Below, in pieces: positions 16,769-25,260 of a stretch of DNA of 40,482 bases (position 1 is its first letter; the number at the start of each line of letters is the position of its first letter). Position numbers and translations under genes: made by a program. The stretch is taken from positions 1 to 40,482 of the forward strand of contig JAJXUO010000027.1 in NCBI GenBank assembly GCA_021782815.1. Reading direction: 5' to 3'. Source of the DNA: Pseudomonadota bacterium. GTDB lineage: Bacteria > Pseudomonadota > Alphaproteobacteria > Rhodospirillales > Magnetospirillaceae. The notes below the pieces were generated by a model. The model did no database searches. It was not told the DNA's origin and saw nothing but the letters and a program-made list of their open reading frames with translations.

Positions 16769-16788
16769 GGGCGTTTCTCCGGTGGTGG

Positions 16789-17538
16789 TCAGGGCAGGCC
16801 GCGGCGGCGGCCGGAATCCAGCATCAGCGCCGATCCGGCCAGGGCGTCGGCCTCGGGATCGGCCAGCAGGGCCACGGCCCAGGCCACCTGTTCGGGGGTG
16901 GTGAAGGCGTGGATGGCGGATTCCTCCAGCATCTCCTCCAGCACCGCCTCCAGCGAGACGCCGCGCTGGCGGGCGCGGGCCTCGGCCACCCGCCGCAGCC
17001 GTTCGGTATCGGCGGGGCCGGGGGCGATGAGATGGGCGGTGACGCCGCGCGGCCCCAAAGCCCAACTGAACTGGCGCATCAGATTGGCCAGGGCGGCGTT
17101 GCACACCCCGGCGGTGGCGGCATAGGCGGTGGGTTCGAAGCCGTAATGGCCGCCGATGGCCACCAGCCGCGAGCCGCGCTGCAAATGGGCATCCACGGCG
17201 CGGGCCAGCCGCATCATGCCGCCCACCTTGATATTGACCGCCTCCACCATGGCCATGGTGGGGGCGTCGAGCACCCCGCCGGCCGTGGCCACGCCGGGGG
17301 CGTGCACCGCCATCCGCACCGGGGCGTCGAGATGGGGGGCGATGGCGGCGATGGCGCCATCATCGGCCAGATCGGCCAGGCAGAACCGGGCGCCGGGCAG
17401 ACCGTTGGTCAGGGCGCGCAGTTCGTCCTCGCGCCGGCCCACCGCCAGCACCGCCAGGCCGCGCGCCGCCAGACGGCGGGCGATGACCTGGCCGAAGGCG
17501 CCGCTGGCCCCGACGATGACGGCGATATCCATGCTCAT
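16789..17538 (-). CDS. Atypical short-chain dehydrogenase/reductase family protein
   Basis: A 249-residue Rossmann-fold SDR with the nucleotide-binding GASGAFG near residues 10-16. The catalytic positions are unusual. The Ser-containing strand reads RLVAIGGHYGF (no Ser), and the YxxxK motif reads YAATA (Lys replaced by Ala), leaving Tyr and possibly Asn in VNIKVGG. It may have another chemistry or a binding role. It sits between xylI and xylH, with a GGAGAAA site and spacing that show it belongs to the operon. TOL-type operons have no such gene at this point. The substrate is unknown. Confidence 0.75.
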   Translation of the reverse strand: MSMDIAVIVGASGAFGQVIARRLAARGLAVLAVGRREDELRALTNGLPGARFCLADLADDGAIAAIAPHLDAPVRMAVHAPGVATAGGVLDAPTMAMVEAVNIKVGGMMRLARAVDAHLQRGSRLVAIGGHYGFEPTAYAATAGVCNAALANLMRQFSWALGPRGVTAHLIAPGPADTERLRRVAEARARQRGVSLEAVLEEMLEESAIHAFTTPEQVAWAVALLADPEADALAGSALMLDSGRRRGLP

Positions 17539-17551
17539 GCTCGTTTCTCCT

Positions 17552-18343
17552 TTACCGGAACCGCACCGACAGCGATCCCAGCCCCTGGGCCCGCATGGTC
17601 ACGGCGTCGCCCGCCTGCACGGCGATGGCCTCGGTGATGCTGCCCGACAGCACGATGGAGCCGGCGGGCAGTTCCTCGCCGCGTCGGCCCAGCAGATTGA
17701 CCACCATGGCGATGGCCGAGGCCGGATGGCCCAGCACCGCCGCCCCGGCCCCGAAGGCCACCGGTTCGCCGTTCTTCTCCAGCACCACCCCCAGGCTGGG
17801 CAGGTCCTGGTCTTCGAGCCGCCCCATGCGGCCCCCCAGCACGAAACGCGACGACGAGGAATTATCGGCGATGACGCTGTTGACGTCGAAGCGGAAATCG
17901 CGGTAGCGCGAATCGATGATCTCCACCGCCGGCAGTACGAAATCGGTGGCGGCCAGCACCTGGGCCATATGGCAGGAGGGGCCCCGCAGCGGCGCCTTGG
18001 TGACGAAGGCCAGTTCGGGTTCCACCTTGGGATGGATCAGTTCGGCCATCGCGACCTCGCCGCCGTCGGGAACGGCGAAATAATCGGCGAGAAAGCCGTA
18101 GGACGGCGTTTCCACCCCCATCTGCCGCATCTTCGCCCGCGAGGTCAGTCCGGCCTTGTAGCCGACGATGCGCGCGCCGCGGCCGATCTTGCGGCGGCGG
18201 ATCTCGTGCTGAATGGCGTAGGCGTCGTCCTCGTCCATGCCGGGGTGGTCGTCGGTGATCTTGTCCACCGCGAAGGCTTCCAGCTCGGCCCGCTCCAGAT
18301 GCGCGGCCAGGTGGGCGATGGTGTCCGGCGTCAAGGTCGTCAT
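17552..18343 (-). CDS. xylI: 4-oxalocrotonate decarboxylase
   Basis: A 263-residue member of the hydratase/decarboxylase (fumarylacetoacetase-like fold) family. It is homologous to the XylJ product encoded 2 kb upstream but has the decarboxylase-type N-terminus. Metal-site residues appear in VEPELAFV and [11 protein letters not shown]. It decarboxylates 2-oxo-3-hexenedioate to 2-hydroxypenta-2,4-dienoate and normally forms a complex with XylJ. Its ATG overlaps the XylK stop by 4 bp (ATGA), showing translational coupling. A longer open frame into xylK is a shadow. Assignment of I versus J rests on sequence feel and on conservation of order. Confidence 0.88.
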   Translation of the reverse strand: MTTLTPDTIAHLAAHLERAELEAFAVDKITDDHPGMDEDDAYAIQHEIRRRKIGRGARIVGYKAGLTSRAKMRQMGVETPSYGFLADYFAVPDGGEVAMAELIHPKVEPELAFVTKAPLRGPSCHMAQVLAATDFVLPAVEIIDSRYRDFRFDVNSVIADNSSSSRFVLGGRMGRLEDQDLPSLGVVLEKNGEPVAFGAGAAVLGHPASAIAMVVNLLGRRGEELPAGSIVLSGSITEAIAVQAGDAVTMRAQGLGSLSVRFR

Positions 18344-19383
18344 TGCATCAATCCCCGTTCCTTGGCCATGGAAAGCGCGGTGTCCTCGATCATATCCTCC
18401 TGGCCGCCGATCATCTTCCTGCGGCCCAGCTCCACCAGAATGTCGCGGGCGGGCACGCCGGTCTTGGCGGCGGCGCGCTTGGCGTGCAGCAGGAAGGTGG
18501 AATAGACCCCGGCGAAGCCCAGGGTCAGGGCGTCGCGGTCGATGCGCACCATATGGTCCATCATCGGCCAGATGAGGTCCTCGGCCAGGTCCATCAGCGA
18601 AAACAGGTCGCAGCCGGTTTCGATGCCTAAGCGCTCGCAGACGGCGACGAACACCTCCAGCGGCGTGTTGCCGGCTCCGGCCCCCAGCCCGGCCGAGGAA
18701 ACATCGATGCGGCTGGCTCCGGCCGCGATGGCGGCCAGGGAATTGGCGATGCCCAAGCCCATATTGTGATGGCCGTGAAAGCCGATTTCGGTGTCCGGGG
18801 CCAGGGCGTCGCGCAGGGCGCCGATGCGGGCCTGCACCTCGTGCGGCAGCAGGGCGCCCGCCGAATCGGTGACGTAAACGGTGTTGGCGCCGTAAGATTC
18901 CATCAGCCGGCCCTGTTCGGCGATGCCTTCGGGCGTATTCAGATGGGCCATCATCAGAAAGCCCGAGGTGTCCATGCCCAGCTTGCGGCCATGGGCGATA
19001 TGCTGGCGGGTGGTGTCGGCCTCGGTGCAGTGGGTGGCGCAGTGGACGCTGCGGGCGCCGCAATCATAGGCCCGCTCCAGCTCCTGCATGGTCCCGAGGC
19101 CGGGGATCAGCAGCACCGAGGCCCTGGCCCGCTTAAGGCGCGGCGTCACGGCCCGCAGATAGTCCTCGTTGCTGTGCGGCGCCCGGCCATGCTGTTCGGA
19201 ATTGCCGCCCAGCCCGGCGCCGTGCGTCACCTGCAGATAGGGTACGCCGGCCTCATCGAGGGCGGTGGCGATCCTTACCATCTGCTCCAGGGAAATCTGT
19301 TCACGCTTGGCATGCATGCCGTCGCGCAGGGTCATGTCGTGAATGACGACCTTGCGGCCTTTCAAGGAATGGGGATCGAACAT
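18340..19383 (-). CDS. xylK: 4-hydroxy-2-oxovalerate aldolase
   Basis: A 347-residue HMGL-like TIM-barrel aldolase. The catalytic/metal motif [11 protein letters not shown] is at residues 15-25, and the metal-binding [14 protein letters not shown] is near 200. It splits 4-hydroxy-2-oxopentanoate to pyruvate and acetaldehyde and channels the aldehyde to the partner dehydrogenase. The gene for that dehydrogenase is immediately upstream; its stop and this start share one base. Length and gene order match DmpG/XylK. Confidence 0.95.
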   Translation of the reverse strand: MFDPHSLKGRKVVIHDMTLRDGMHAKREQISLEQMVRIATALDEAGVPYLQVTHGAGLGGNSEQHGRAPHSNEDYLRAVTPRLKRARASVLLIPGLGTMQELERAYDCGARSVHCATHCTEADTTRQHIAHGRKLGMDTSGFLMMAHLNTPEGIAEQGRLMESYGANTVYVTDSAGALLPHEVQARIGALRDALAPDTEIGFHGHHNMGLGIANSLAAIAAGASRIDVSSAGLGAGAGNTPLEVFVAVCERLGIETGCDLFSLMDLAEDLIWPMMDHMVRIDRDALTLGFAGVYSTFLLHAKRAAAKTGVPARDILVELGRRKMIGGQEDMIEDTALSMAKERGLMQ

Positions 19384-20297
19384 CAGGCCACCTTCACGGG
19401 CTGCAGTTGAATGGCGCCGGCCAGAATCTCCTCGGCGAACATTTCGGCGGTGCGGGTGGCCGCCGCCGTCATGATGTCGAGATTGCCGGCATAGCGCGGC
19501 AGATAGTCGCCCAGGCCCGCCACCTCCAGATAAATGGCCACCCGGTTGCCGTCGAAGACCGGGCCGTTCACCAGTTTGTAGCCGGGCACGTATTTTTGCA
19601 CCTCGGCGATCATGTCGTGGACCGAGCGGATGATCTCCTGGGCGCGGGGCGCCTCATCGGTGCGGCAATAGACGGTGTTGCGCATGATCATCGGCGGTTC
19701 GGCCGGATTGATGATGGCGATGGCCTTGCCTTCCCGCGCCCCGCCCACGGCCTTGAGGGCGTTGGAGGTGGTATAGGTGAACTCGTCGAGATTCGCCCGG
19801 GTGCCGGGGCCCACCGATTTCGACGACAGGCTGGCGACGATTTCGGCATAGGAGACCGATTGCAGGCGGGATACGGCGTAGACCATGGGAATGGTGGCCT
19901 GCCCGGCGCAGGAGATCATGTTGACGTTCATCTCCAGCTTGGCCGTATGCGCCCGCAGATTGACCGGCGGCACGCATAAAGGCCCGATGGCGGCGGGGGT
20001 GAGGTCGATCATCAGCACGCCCAGTTCGTTGAGCTTGCGGCTGTTTTCGGCATGGACATAGGCGCTGGTGGCGTCGAAGGCGATCTGGACGCCGTCGGCG
20101 GCGACATGGGGCAGCAGACCGTCGATGCCGTCCGAGGTCACCTTCAAGCCCATGTCCCGGGCGCGGGCCAGACCTTCCGAGGCGGGGTCGATGCCCACCA
20201 TCCACACCGGCTCGAGAACGGCGCTGCGGCGCAGCTTATAGATGAGATCGGTGCCGATATTGCCGGAGCCGATCAGGGCGCATTTGATTTTGGACAT
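19383..20297 (-). CDS. xylQ: Acetaldehyde dehydrogenase (acylating)
   Basis: A 304-residue NAD-dependent, CoA-acylating dehydrogenase. The Rossmann motif [11 protein letters not shown] is at 7-17 and the catalytic Cys130 is in [12 protein letters not shown]. It oxidises acetaldehyde delivered by the aldolase to acetyl-CoA, the last step of the pathway. Length and neighbours match DmpF/XylQ. Confidence 0.95.
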   Translation of the reverse strand: MSKIKCALIGSGNIGTDLIYKLRRSAVLEPVWMVGIDPASEGLARARDMGLKVTSDGIDGLLPHVAADGVQIAFDATSAYVHAENSRKLNELGVLMIDLTPAAIGPLCVPPVNLRAHTAKLEMNVNMISCAGQATIPMVYAVSRLQSVSYAEIVASLSSKSVGPGTRANLDEFTYTTSNALKAVGGAREGKAIAIINPAEPPMIMRNTVYCRTDEAPRAQEIIRSVHDMIAEVQKYVPGYKLVNGPVFDGNRVAIYLEVAGLGDYLPRYAGNLDIMTAAATRTAEMFAEEILAGAIQLQPVKVA

Positions 20298-20306
20298 GTC
20301 GGTCTC

Positions 20307-21092
20307 TCAGGAGAAGCGGATCGAACAGGCGCCGATGCCGCCAATGATGATGCGGAAATGATCGCCGGCGGCCACCGGCACCAGCGGCGCCAGGGCCCCC
20401 GACAGCACGATCTCGCCGGCTTTCAGGGGGATGCCCAGACGGCCCAGGGTATTGGCCAGCCAGGCCACGGCGTTGGCCGGATGCCCCAGCACGGCGGCCC
20501 CCGACCCGGTGGTGGCGACATCGCCGTTGCGATGGACCACCAGTCCGCAGGTGCCGAGATCGACCCGGCGCGGATCCACCAGCCGGTCGCCCAGCACGAA
20601 AACGCCGCAGGAGGCGTTGTCGGCCACGGTGTCCTGGATTTTGATCGTCCAGTCGGTGATGCGGGAATCGACGATTTCCATGCAGGGCATCACCCCTTCC
20701 GTGGCCTGCAGCACCTCGGCGGCGGTGACCCCCGGTCCCATCAGGTCGCGGCGCAGGAAAAAGGCGATCTCGCCCTCGGCCCGGGGCTGGATCAGCCGGG
20801 CGCTGTCCACCGTTTCGCCGTCGTTGTAGAGCATGTCGTCCAGCAGCAGGCCGAAATCGGGCTGCGGCACGCCGCCCAAAATGGCCTGCACCGCCTTGGA
20901 GGTGGCCCCCACCTTCTTGCCGACCACCCGGGCGCCCGCCGCCAGCCGGTGCGACAGCATGGCCTCCTGGATGGCATAGGCGTCCGCGATGGAGAGATCG
21001 AGGCCGCGCGCGGTCAGCGGGGCCACGGTGTGGCGGGCGACGAGGGCGTCGTGAAGCTCGCGCCCCAGTCGGGCGATGATGTCGGGGGGCAT
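20307..21092 (-). CDS. xylJ: 2-hydroxypenta-2,4-dienoate (2-oxopent-4-enoate) hydratase
   Basis: A 261-residue FAH-like hydratase. Motifs are GKKVGATSKAVQ near 68, EGEIAFFL near 115 and MEIVDSRITDW near 150, holding the metal ligands. It adds water to give 4-hydroxy-2-oxopentanoate. Start MPPDIIA at 21092 gives a 14-bp gap to xylG; the longer open frame is antisense/shadow sequence over xylG. It is a paralogue of xylI in the same operon. Confidence 0.9.
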   Translation of the reverse strand: MPPDIIARLGRELHDALVARHTVAPLTARGLDLSIADAYAIQEAMLSHRLAAGARVVGKKVGATSKAVQAILGGVPQPDFGLLLDDMLYNDGETVDSARLIQPRAEGEIAFFLRRDLMGPGVTAAEVLQATEGVMPCMEIVDSRITDWTIKIQDTVADNASCGVFVLGDRLVDPRRVDLGTCGLVVHRNGDVATTGSGAAVLGHPANAVAWLANTLGRLGIPLKAGEIVLSGALAPLVPVAAGDHFRIIIGGIGACSIRFS

Positions 21093-21106
21093 GGGCCGGA
21101 CTCCGC

Positions 21107-22561
21107 TCACAGCTTGACGCAGACGTTCTTGAGTTCGGTATAGAACTCCAGGGAATGCACCCCGCCCTCGCGGCCGATTCCCGACTGTTTGGAGCCGCCG
21201 AACGGCGTGCGCAGATCGCGCAGGAACCAGGAATTGATCCATACCAGGCCGGTGTTCAGCCCGGCGGCCAGGCGGTGGGCGCGGGCCAGATCGCGGGTAT
21301 AGACCGAGGCGGCCAGGCCGTAGGGGGTGTCGTTGGCGCGGGCCAGCACCTCGGCTTCGGTGTCGAAGGGGAAGAGGTGGCAGCAGGGGCCGAAGATCTC
21401 CTCGCGCGCCACGGCGGCCGTGTCGGCGAGGCCGGTCCACAGGGTGGGCTGCACCCAGGCGCCGTCGGCATAGGCGCCGGGCATGTCGGGCACGCCGCCG
21501 CCGGTGACCACCGTGGCGCCGTCCTCCACGGCTTTTCTGTAGTAGGACAGCACCTTGGCGCGGTGCTCCTGGCTGATCAGGGGGCCCATGGTGGTGGCGG
21601 GGTCCAGGGGATCGCCCAGGATCAGCGCCTCCGCCCCGGCCTTCAGGCGGGCGGTGAAGGCCTCGAACAGCGGGCGTTCCACATAAACCCGTTCGGTGCC
21701 CAGACAGACCTGGCCGGAATTGGCGAACACCGAGCGCATGCAGCCCTCGACGGCGATGTCGAGATCGGCGTCGGCGAAGATGATGGCGGGGTTCTTACCG
21801 CCCATTTCCAGGGAAATGGGGCGGGCACCGTGGGCGGCGGCCTTCATGATGGCCTCGCCGGTGCGGGTTTCGCCGGTGAAGGTGATGGCGTCGACGCCGT
21901 CATGACAGGTGAGGAATTCTCCGGCGGAGCCGGGGCCGAAGCCGTGCACCACGTTATAGACGCCGTCGGGCACGCCCACCGCTTTCATTACCTCCGCCAG
22001 CAGGGTGGCGGTGGCGGGGGTTTCCTCCGAGGGCTTGACGATGACGGCGTTGCCGCAGGCCAGGGCCGGGGCCACCTTCCAGGTCATCAGCAGGAAGGGG
22101 GCGTTCCACGGGCAGATCACCCCCACCACCCCCACCGGGCGGCGGATGGAATAATTGAGGGCGCCGGCGCCGTCGGGGGTGTCCATGGGGAAGCATTCGC
22201 TGGCGACGTTCTTCACCACATCGGCAAAGATGCGGAAATTGGCGGCGCCGCGCGGAATGGCCACATGGCGGGAGAAATGGGCGGGCATGCCGGTATCGGC
22301 GGTTTCGGCGGCGACGAAATCCTCGAAACGGCGGTCGATCTCGGCGGCCACCTCGGCCAGAAGGGCAAGGCGCCGCGCCATGGGCATGGCGCCCCAGGGG
22401 CCGTCCACGGCGGCCCGCGCCGCGCGCACGGCGGCGTCGATCTCGGCCGCCCCGGCCTCGTGCACCTCGGCGATGACGGCGTTGGTCACCGGGGAGCGCT
22501 TTTCGAAACGCCGTTCAGAGGCGACGAAGGCGCCGCCGATGAAATTCTTCAGGCTCTGCAT
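21107..22561 (-). CDS. xylG: 2-hydroxymuconic semialdehyde dehydrogenase
   Basis: A 484-residue aldehyde dehydrogenase with general base Glu252 in LEMGGKNP and nucleophile Cys286 in NSGQVCLGTE. The NAD-binding FTGETRTG is near 228 and PWNAPFLL near 151. It oxidises the ring-cleavage product of catechol to 2-hydroxymuconate, the entry to the 4-oxalocrotonate branch. It follows xylE by about 70 bp. Because no XylF hydrolase gene is present, this should be the only route onward for the semialdehyde here. Confidence 0.94.
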   Translation of the reverse strand: MQSLKNFIGGAFVASERRFEKRSPVTNAVIAEVHEAGAAEIDAAVRAARAAVDGPWGAMPMARRLALLAEVAAEIDRRFEDFVAAETADTGMPAHFSRHVAIPRGAANFRIFADVVKNVASECFPMDTPDGAGALNYSIRRPVGVVGVICPWNAPFLLMTWKVAPALACGNAVIVKPSEETPATATLLAEVMKAVGVPDGVYNVVHGFGPGSAGEFLTCHDGVDAITFTGETRTGEAIMKAAAHGARPISLEMGGKNPAIIFADADLDIAVEGCMRSVFANSGQVCLGTERVYVERPLFEAFTARLKAGAEALILGDPLDPATTMGPLISQEHRAKVLSYYRKAVEDGATVVTGGGVPDMPGAYADGAWVQPTLWTGLADTAAVAREEIFGPCCHLFPFDTEAEVLARANDTPYGLAASVYTRDLARAHRLAAGLNTGLVWINSWFLRDLRTPFGGSKQSGIGREGGVHSLEFYTELKNVCVKL

Positions 22562-22631
22562 GGCAAGTCCGCATTGGCAGGAAAACGGGGGGAGGACGGC
22601 GCGGCCCCCGGGGGCCGCGCCGGAAGGAGGG

Positions 22632-23561
22632 TCAGGTCACGACCGTGAGGAAGCTTTCGTGCAGCTTGCGCTGCGGATAATCGAGACCAGCGCCCAGTTC
22701 GCTCAAGGGCCAGCGGATCGGTTCCCAGTCGGGGTAGCACTGATAGCCGCCGCAGAAGGTTTCGAAGCGGTTGCCCGAGGGATCGAAGGCGTAGATGGTG
22801 GTGCCGCGGGTGATGCCGTGGCGGGTCGGGCCGATATCCAGCTTGACGTTGTGCATCGAGCAGACATCCCCGGCGCGCAGCACCTTTTCCCAGCTTTCCA
22901 AAAGGTACGACACATGATGCAGCTTGCCCTGCTCGGGATAGCGGGCGAAGGCGATGTCGTGCGCCTTGTTGGAGCAGGTCAGCCACACGGCGATCTTGCT
23001 GCCGTCGTCGTCATGTTCCACATATTCCGGCATGGAGAAGCCTAAAACCTCGGTGAACAGCTTGACGTTGCCGTCGATATCCGGGCCGTAGAGCAGGGCG
23101 TGGTCCATGCGCAAGGGGGCGATGCCGTGTTCGGACTGGGGCGTCCACGGCGTGGGGTTGACCAGGCGGTCGCGGCCCACCACGAAGTCTTTTTCGGCGA
23201 ACAGTTCGATGATGTGCCCGGTGGGAATCTCGAAGCGCACCCGCTCGCCGGTGCCCAGCATCTCGCCGGCGGGCAGGCGCTCGGTGGCCACGCCATAGGC
23301 GCGCAGATCGCTGTCCAGCCGTTCCAGGGTGGCGCGGTCCAGCACCTTGAAGGCGAAATGATCGATACCCGCCTGATCGGACTGGCGCAGCACCAGGGAA
23401 TTGTGATCGCGCTCGTCCCAGGTTTTGAAATAAACGCGGCCCTTGGCGTCGCGGCCGGTTTCCACCAGGCCCATGACGTTTTTATAGAAATCGACGCTCT
23501 TTTCCAGATCCAGCACGCGCAGCTGCGCATGTCCCGGACGGGTGACACCGGTAATAGCCAT
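22632..23561 (-). CDS. xylE: Catechol 2,3-dioxygenase (extradiol)
   Basis: A 309-residue two-domain vicinal-oxygen-chelate enzyme. The Fe(II) ligands are visible in the C-terminal domain as His154 (RMDHALLY), His215/216 (KLHHVSYL) and Glu267 (RFETFCGG), one residue off the positions in TOL XylE. It cleaves catechol next to the hydroxyl groups to 2-hydroxymuconic semialdehyde. A GGGAG site precedes the ATG. The ferredoxin gene directly upstream encodes the usual reactivation partner. Confidence 0.95.
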   Translation of the reverse strand: MAITGVTRPGHAQLRVLDLEKSVDFYKNVMGLVETGRDAKGRVYFKTWDERDHNSLVLRQSDQAGIDHFAFKVLDRATLERLDSDLRAYGVATERLPAGEMLGTGERVRFEIPTGHIIELFAEKDFVVGRDRLVNPTPWTPQSEHGIAPLRMDHALLYGPDIDGNVKLFTEVLGFSMPEYVEHDDDGSKIAVWLTCSNKAHDIAFARYPEQGKLHHVSYLLESWEKVLRAGDVCSMHNVKLDIGPTRHGITRGTTIYAFDPSGNRFETFCGGYQCYPDWEPIRWPLSELGAGLDYPQRKLHESFLTVVT

Positions 23562-23586
23562 GTAACGTTCTCCCAGGTTTTATCGT

Positions 23587-23904
23587 TTAATGAGATACGG
23601 AGGATGGTCTGAGTTTGCCGCGCAGGCGGACCACAAGATCGCTTTTCGGGGAAATCCGGCAGGCCAGAACGGTGCCCGCGGCGGCCTCCTCGGCCGAGAC
23701 GTGGGCCCGGCTCATGACGCCGTCGACGTCGTAGGCGCCCGACAGCACCTCGATCTTGCAGACGCCGCAGCCGCCGCCGCGACAGCCGTTGATCATCACG
23801 CCGGTCTTGCTGCTGACGAGGGCGCTGAAGACGGTGCCGCCATCGCGGCACGGAAATGTCTTTTCGCAATCGAGCACGGAAATGCTGTGATGCTTATGAA
23901 GCAT
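23587..23904 (-). CDS. xylT: XylT-like [2Fe-2S] ferredoxin
   Basis: A 105-residue plant-type ferredoxin with cluster ligands Cys41, Cys46 and Cys49 in CRGGGCGVC and Cys82 in VLAC. In TOL and related pathways this protein re-reduces the oxidised iron of catechol 2,3-dioxygenase. The MLHKHH start at 23904 is chosen because GGGAGG lies 8 bases before it; the upstream ATG at 23910 is only 2 bases from that site. It is the first gene of the meta operon. Confidence 0.92.
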   Translation of the reverse strand: MLHKHHSISVLDCEKTFPCRDGGTVFSALVSSKTGVMINGCRGGGCGVCKIEVLSGAYDVDGVMSRAHVSAEEAAAGTVLACRISPKSDLVVRLRGKLRPSSVSH

Positions 23905-23957
23905 TGGCATCGCCTCCCAGGGTTTTGTTCGCGACGTTTTTCTTCGTCTTTCATGCC

Positions 23958-23986
23958 ATGGTATTTTTGCCCCCGGCGGGGGTCAA
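23958..23986 (-). promoter_or_regulatory. Predicted promoter of the meta-cleavage operon
   Basis: On the minus strand, TTGACC (23981-23986) is followed by 17 bp and TACCAT (23958-23963). The predicted start site is near 23951, about 46 bases before the xylT ATG. Confidence 0.6.
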
Positions 23987-24050
23987 ATACCGATGGGGCG
24001 GATAACTGATACCGGAGGGGTATCGTTTTTCGCCGCAAGGGGTATTTGAC
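23982..24050. promoter_or_regulatory. Symmetric LysR operator region
   Basis: ATAC-N7-GTAT (24009-24023) is the consensus box of CatR/BenM-type regulators. Its centre, 24016, is also the centre of a perfect 10-bp outer inverted repeat, GTCAAATACC (23982-23991) and GGTATTTGAC (24041-24050). The left arm contains part of the -35 element of the meta operon. The box is about 65 bp from the predicted start site, the usual place for a LysR recognition site. Confidence 0.65.
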
Positions 24051-24124
24051 GGCGCGGGGCGGCTGGTGTGGGCTGAAGATCCCGCTGTTGCGGCCGGATC
24101 TGGCCGCGTTGAAGGAGCCCCCTC

Positions 24125-24304
24125 ATGCCGATCGTTGAAATCACCCTGATGGAAGGGCGCGCCCCGGCGCAGAAGACCGCGCTCTTCCAGGCCGTGACCG
24201 AGGCCATCCACGGCGCCATCGGCGCCCCCAAGGAGAGCGTGCGCATCATTTTGCGGGAAATTCCGCGCGGACATTTCGCCGTGGCCGGGGTGGCGAAAGA
24301 GTAG
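24125..24304 (+). CDS. 4-oxalocrotonate tautomerase, canonical short form
   Basis: A 59-residue protein starting MPIVEITLMEGR. It keeps the full catalytic set of classic 4-OT: Pro1 after Met removal, Arg11, Arg39 (KESVRIIL) and Phe50 (GHF). An AGGAG site lies 7 bases before the ATG. It is divergent from the meta operon and shares its control region, so it is probably expressed with it. It may supply the hexameric tautomerase that the fused XylH lacks or modifies. Confidence 0.88.
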   Translation: MPIVEITLMEGRAPAQKTALFQAVTEAIHGAIGAPKESVRIILREIPRGHFAVAGVAKE

Positions 24305-24311
24305 ATCTATA

Positions 24312-24354
24312 CCGGATAGGGGCATTGACAGGCCCCGATCCGGCTTTAAATTTT
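24312..24354 (+). terminator. Terminator hairpin after the short tautomerase gene
   Basis: CCGGATAGGGGC pairs with GCCCCGATCCGG with one mismatch, followed by CTTTAAATTTT. The TTGACA of the predicted hsp20 promoter lies in its loop. Confidence 0.6.
24325..24352 (+). promoter_or_regulatory. Candidate sigma-70-type promoter for hsp20
   Basis: A perfect TTGACA (24325-24330) is followed by 16 bp and TAAATT (24347-24352). The start site would leave a leader of about 150 nt that contains two tandem 25-bp repeats and a GC-rich hairpin. Confidence 0.45.
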
Positions 24355-24372
24355 AGGGTAGAGGCGCCGTTT

Positions 24373-24420
24373 CCGCCCGTTCCGCGAAGGCGGGCATCCG
24401 CCCGTTCCGCGAAGGTGGGC
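24373..24420 (+). repeat. Two tandem 25-bp repeats in the hsp20 leader
   Basis: The unit CCGCCCGTTCCGCGAAGG, followed by C/T GGGC, occurs twice at 25-bp spacing. Each unit can fold through GCCC/GGGC pairing. Confidence 0.6.
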
Positions 24421-24511
24421 GGCGGTCCTCGGATGTCATGGATCATTGTTGCTGATTGTTCCGGGCCGGCACACCGCCGGTCCGCCCTCGACCTTATCCA
24501 GGAGGACGATC

Positions 24512-25003
24512 ATGACCATGAACGTGAGAAGCCTGATGCCGTGGAACCGGGGCAAGCTGTCTGGAGCCCTGTTCGAGGATGGCAGCCCGTTCCTCACTCT
24601 GCATCGCGAAATGAACCGTCTGTTCGATGATATGCTGCACGGCGTCGACCGCGACCTGCCGGCCACCCGGCTGGGCTGGGGCACGGCCATGCCGCGTCTC
24701 GATCTGCATGACGGCGAAACCGAAGTCAGCGTGACCGCCGAACTGCCGGGCCTGGAGGCCAAGGAGGTGCAGATCACCCTGCGCGACGGCGTGCTGACCC
24801 TGAAGGGCGAAAAGAAGGCGGAGACCACCGCGCCGCATTACAGCGAACGCTGGTTCGGTCAGTTCCAGCGCAGCGTGGCCCTGGGGCCGGACGTGGATCC
24901 CGACAAGGTGACGGCCAGCTTCAAGGACGGCGTGCTCACCGTGACCGCGGCCAAGAAGCCCGGCGCGGCCGAGGCGGAAAAACAGATCCCCATCACCTCG
25001 TAG
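24512..25003 (+). CDS. Small heat-shock protein, Hsp20/alpha-crystallin family
   Basis: A 163-residue chaperone. The alpha-crystallin domain (about 50-150) includes PRLDLHDGETEVSVTAELPG, read here by position, and the conserved FKDGVLTVTAAK near the C-terminus. The C-terminal IPI motif (QIPITS) supports oligomer assembly. AGGAGGAC precedes the ATG. The gene stands alone between two terminators. Heat induction through RpoH or a structured leader is likely for the family but not shown here. Confidence 0.95.
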   Translation: MTMNVRSLMPWNRGKLSGALFEDGSPFLTLHREMNRLFDDMLHGVDRDLPATRLGWGTAMPRLDLHDGETEVSVTAELPGLEAKEVQITLRDGVLTLKGEKKAETTAPHYSERWFGQFQRSVALGPDVDPDKVTASFKDGVLTVTAAKKPGAAEAEKQIPITS

Positions 25004-25030
25004 GCGGGACGCCATGCGCGGGTGTTTTCC

Positions 25031-25062
25031 GGGGGGCATCCACCGATGCCCCCCATTTTTTT
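25031..25062 (+). terminator. Strong terminator after hsp20
   Basis: A perfect 10-bp stem GGGGGGCATC/GATGCCCCCC with a 4-nt loop is followed by A and seven T. Confidence 0.92.
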
Positions 25063-25260
25063 GCGCAGGCCCGCAAACGTTTTCTTTATGTTTTTAAAAT
25101 AATCCCTTTTTGTTCCAAAATGATAATCTGTTGATCACCGATTCGGCGACTTCTGGTTTAGTTCTCGGTGCGGATTCATGCCTTTTACGCATCGTCCGGC
25201 ATGACGCCGCCGTGTTTTTTGCGTAGGCTGACGGTCTGCGGACAAGCGGGGGGACGGGCC

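Noticed and set aside
21155-22648. 497-codon plus-strand open frame opposite xylG
   Set aside because: It is low-complexity Gly/His-rich antisense sequence; xylG with catalytic Glu and Cys clearly owns the region.
24421-24511. ROSE-type RNA thermometer before hsp20
   Set aside because: A TTGCT occurs in the leader but lies about 50 bases from the ribosome-binding site, and the standard ROSE pairing with AGGAGG could not be drawn.
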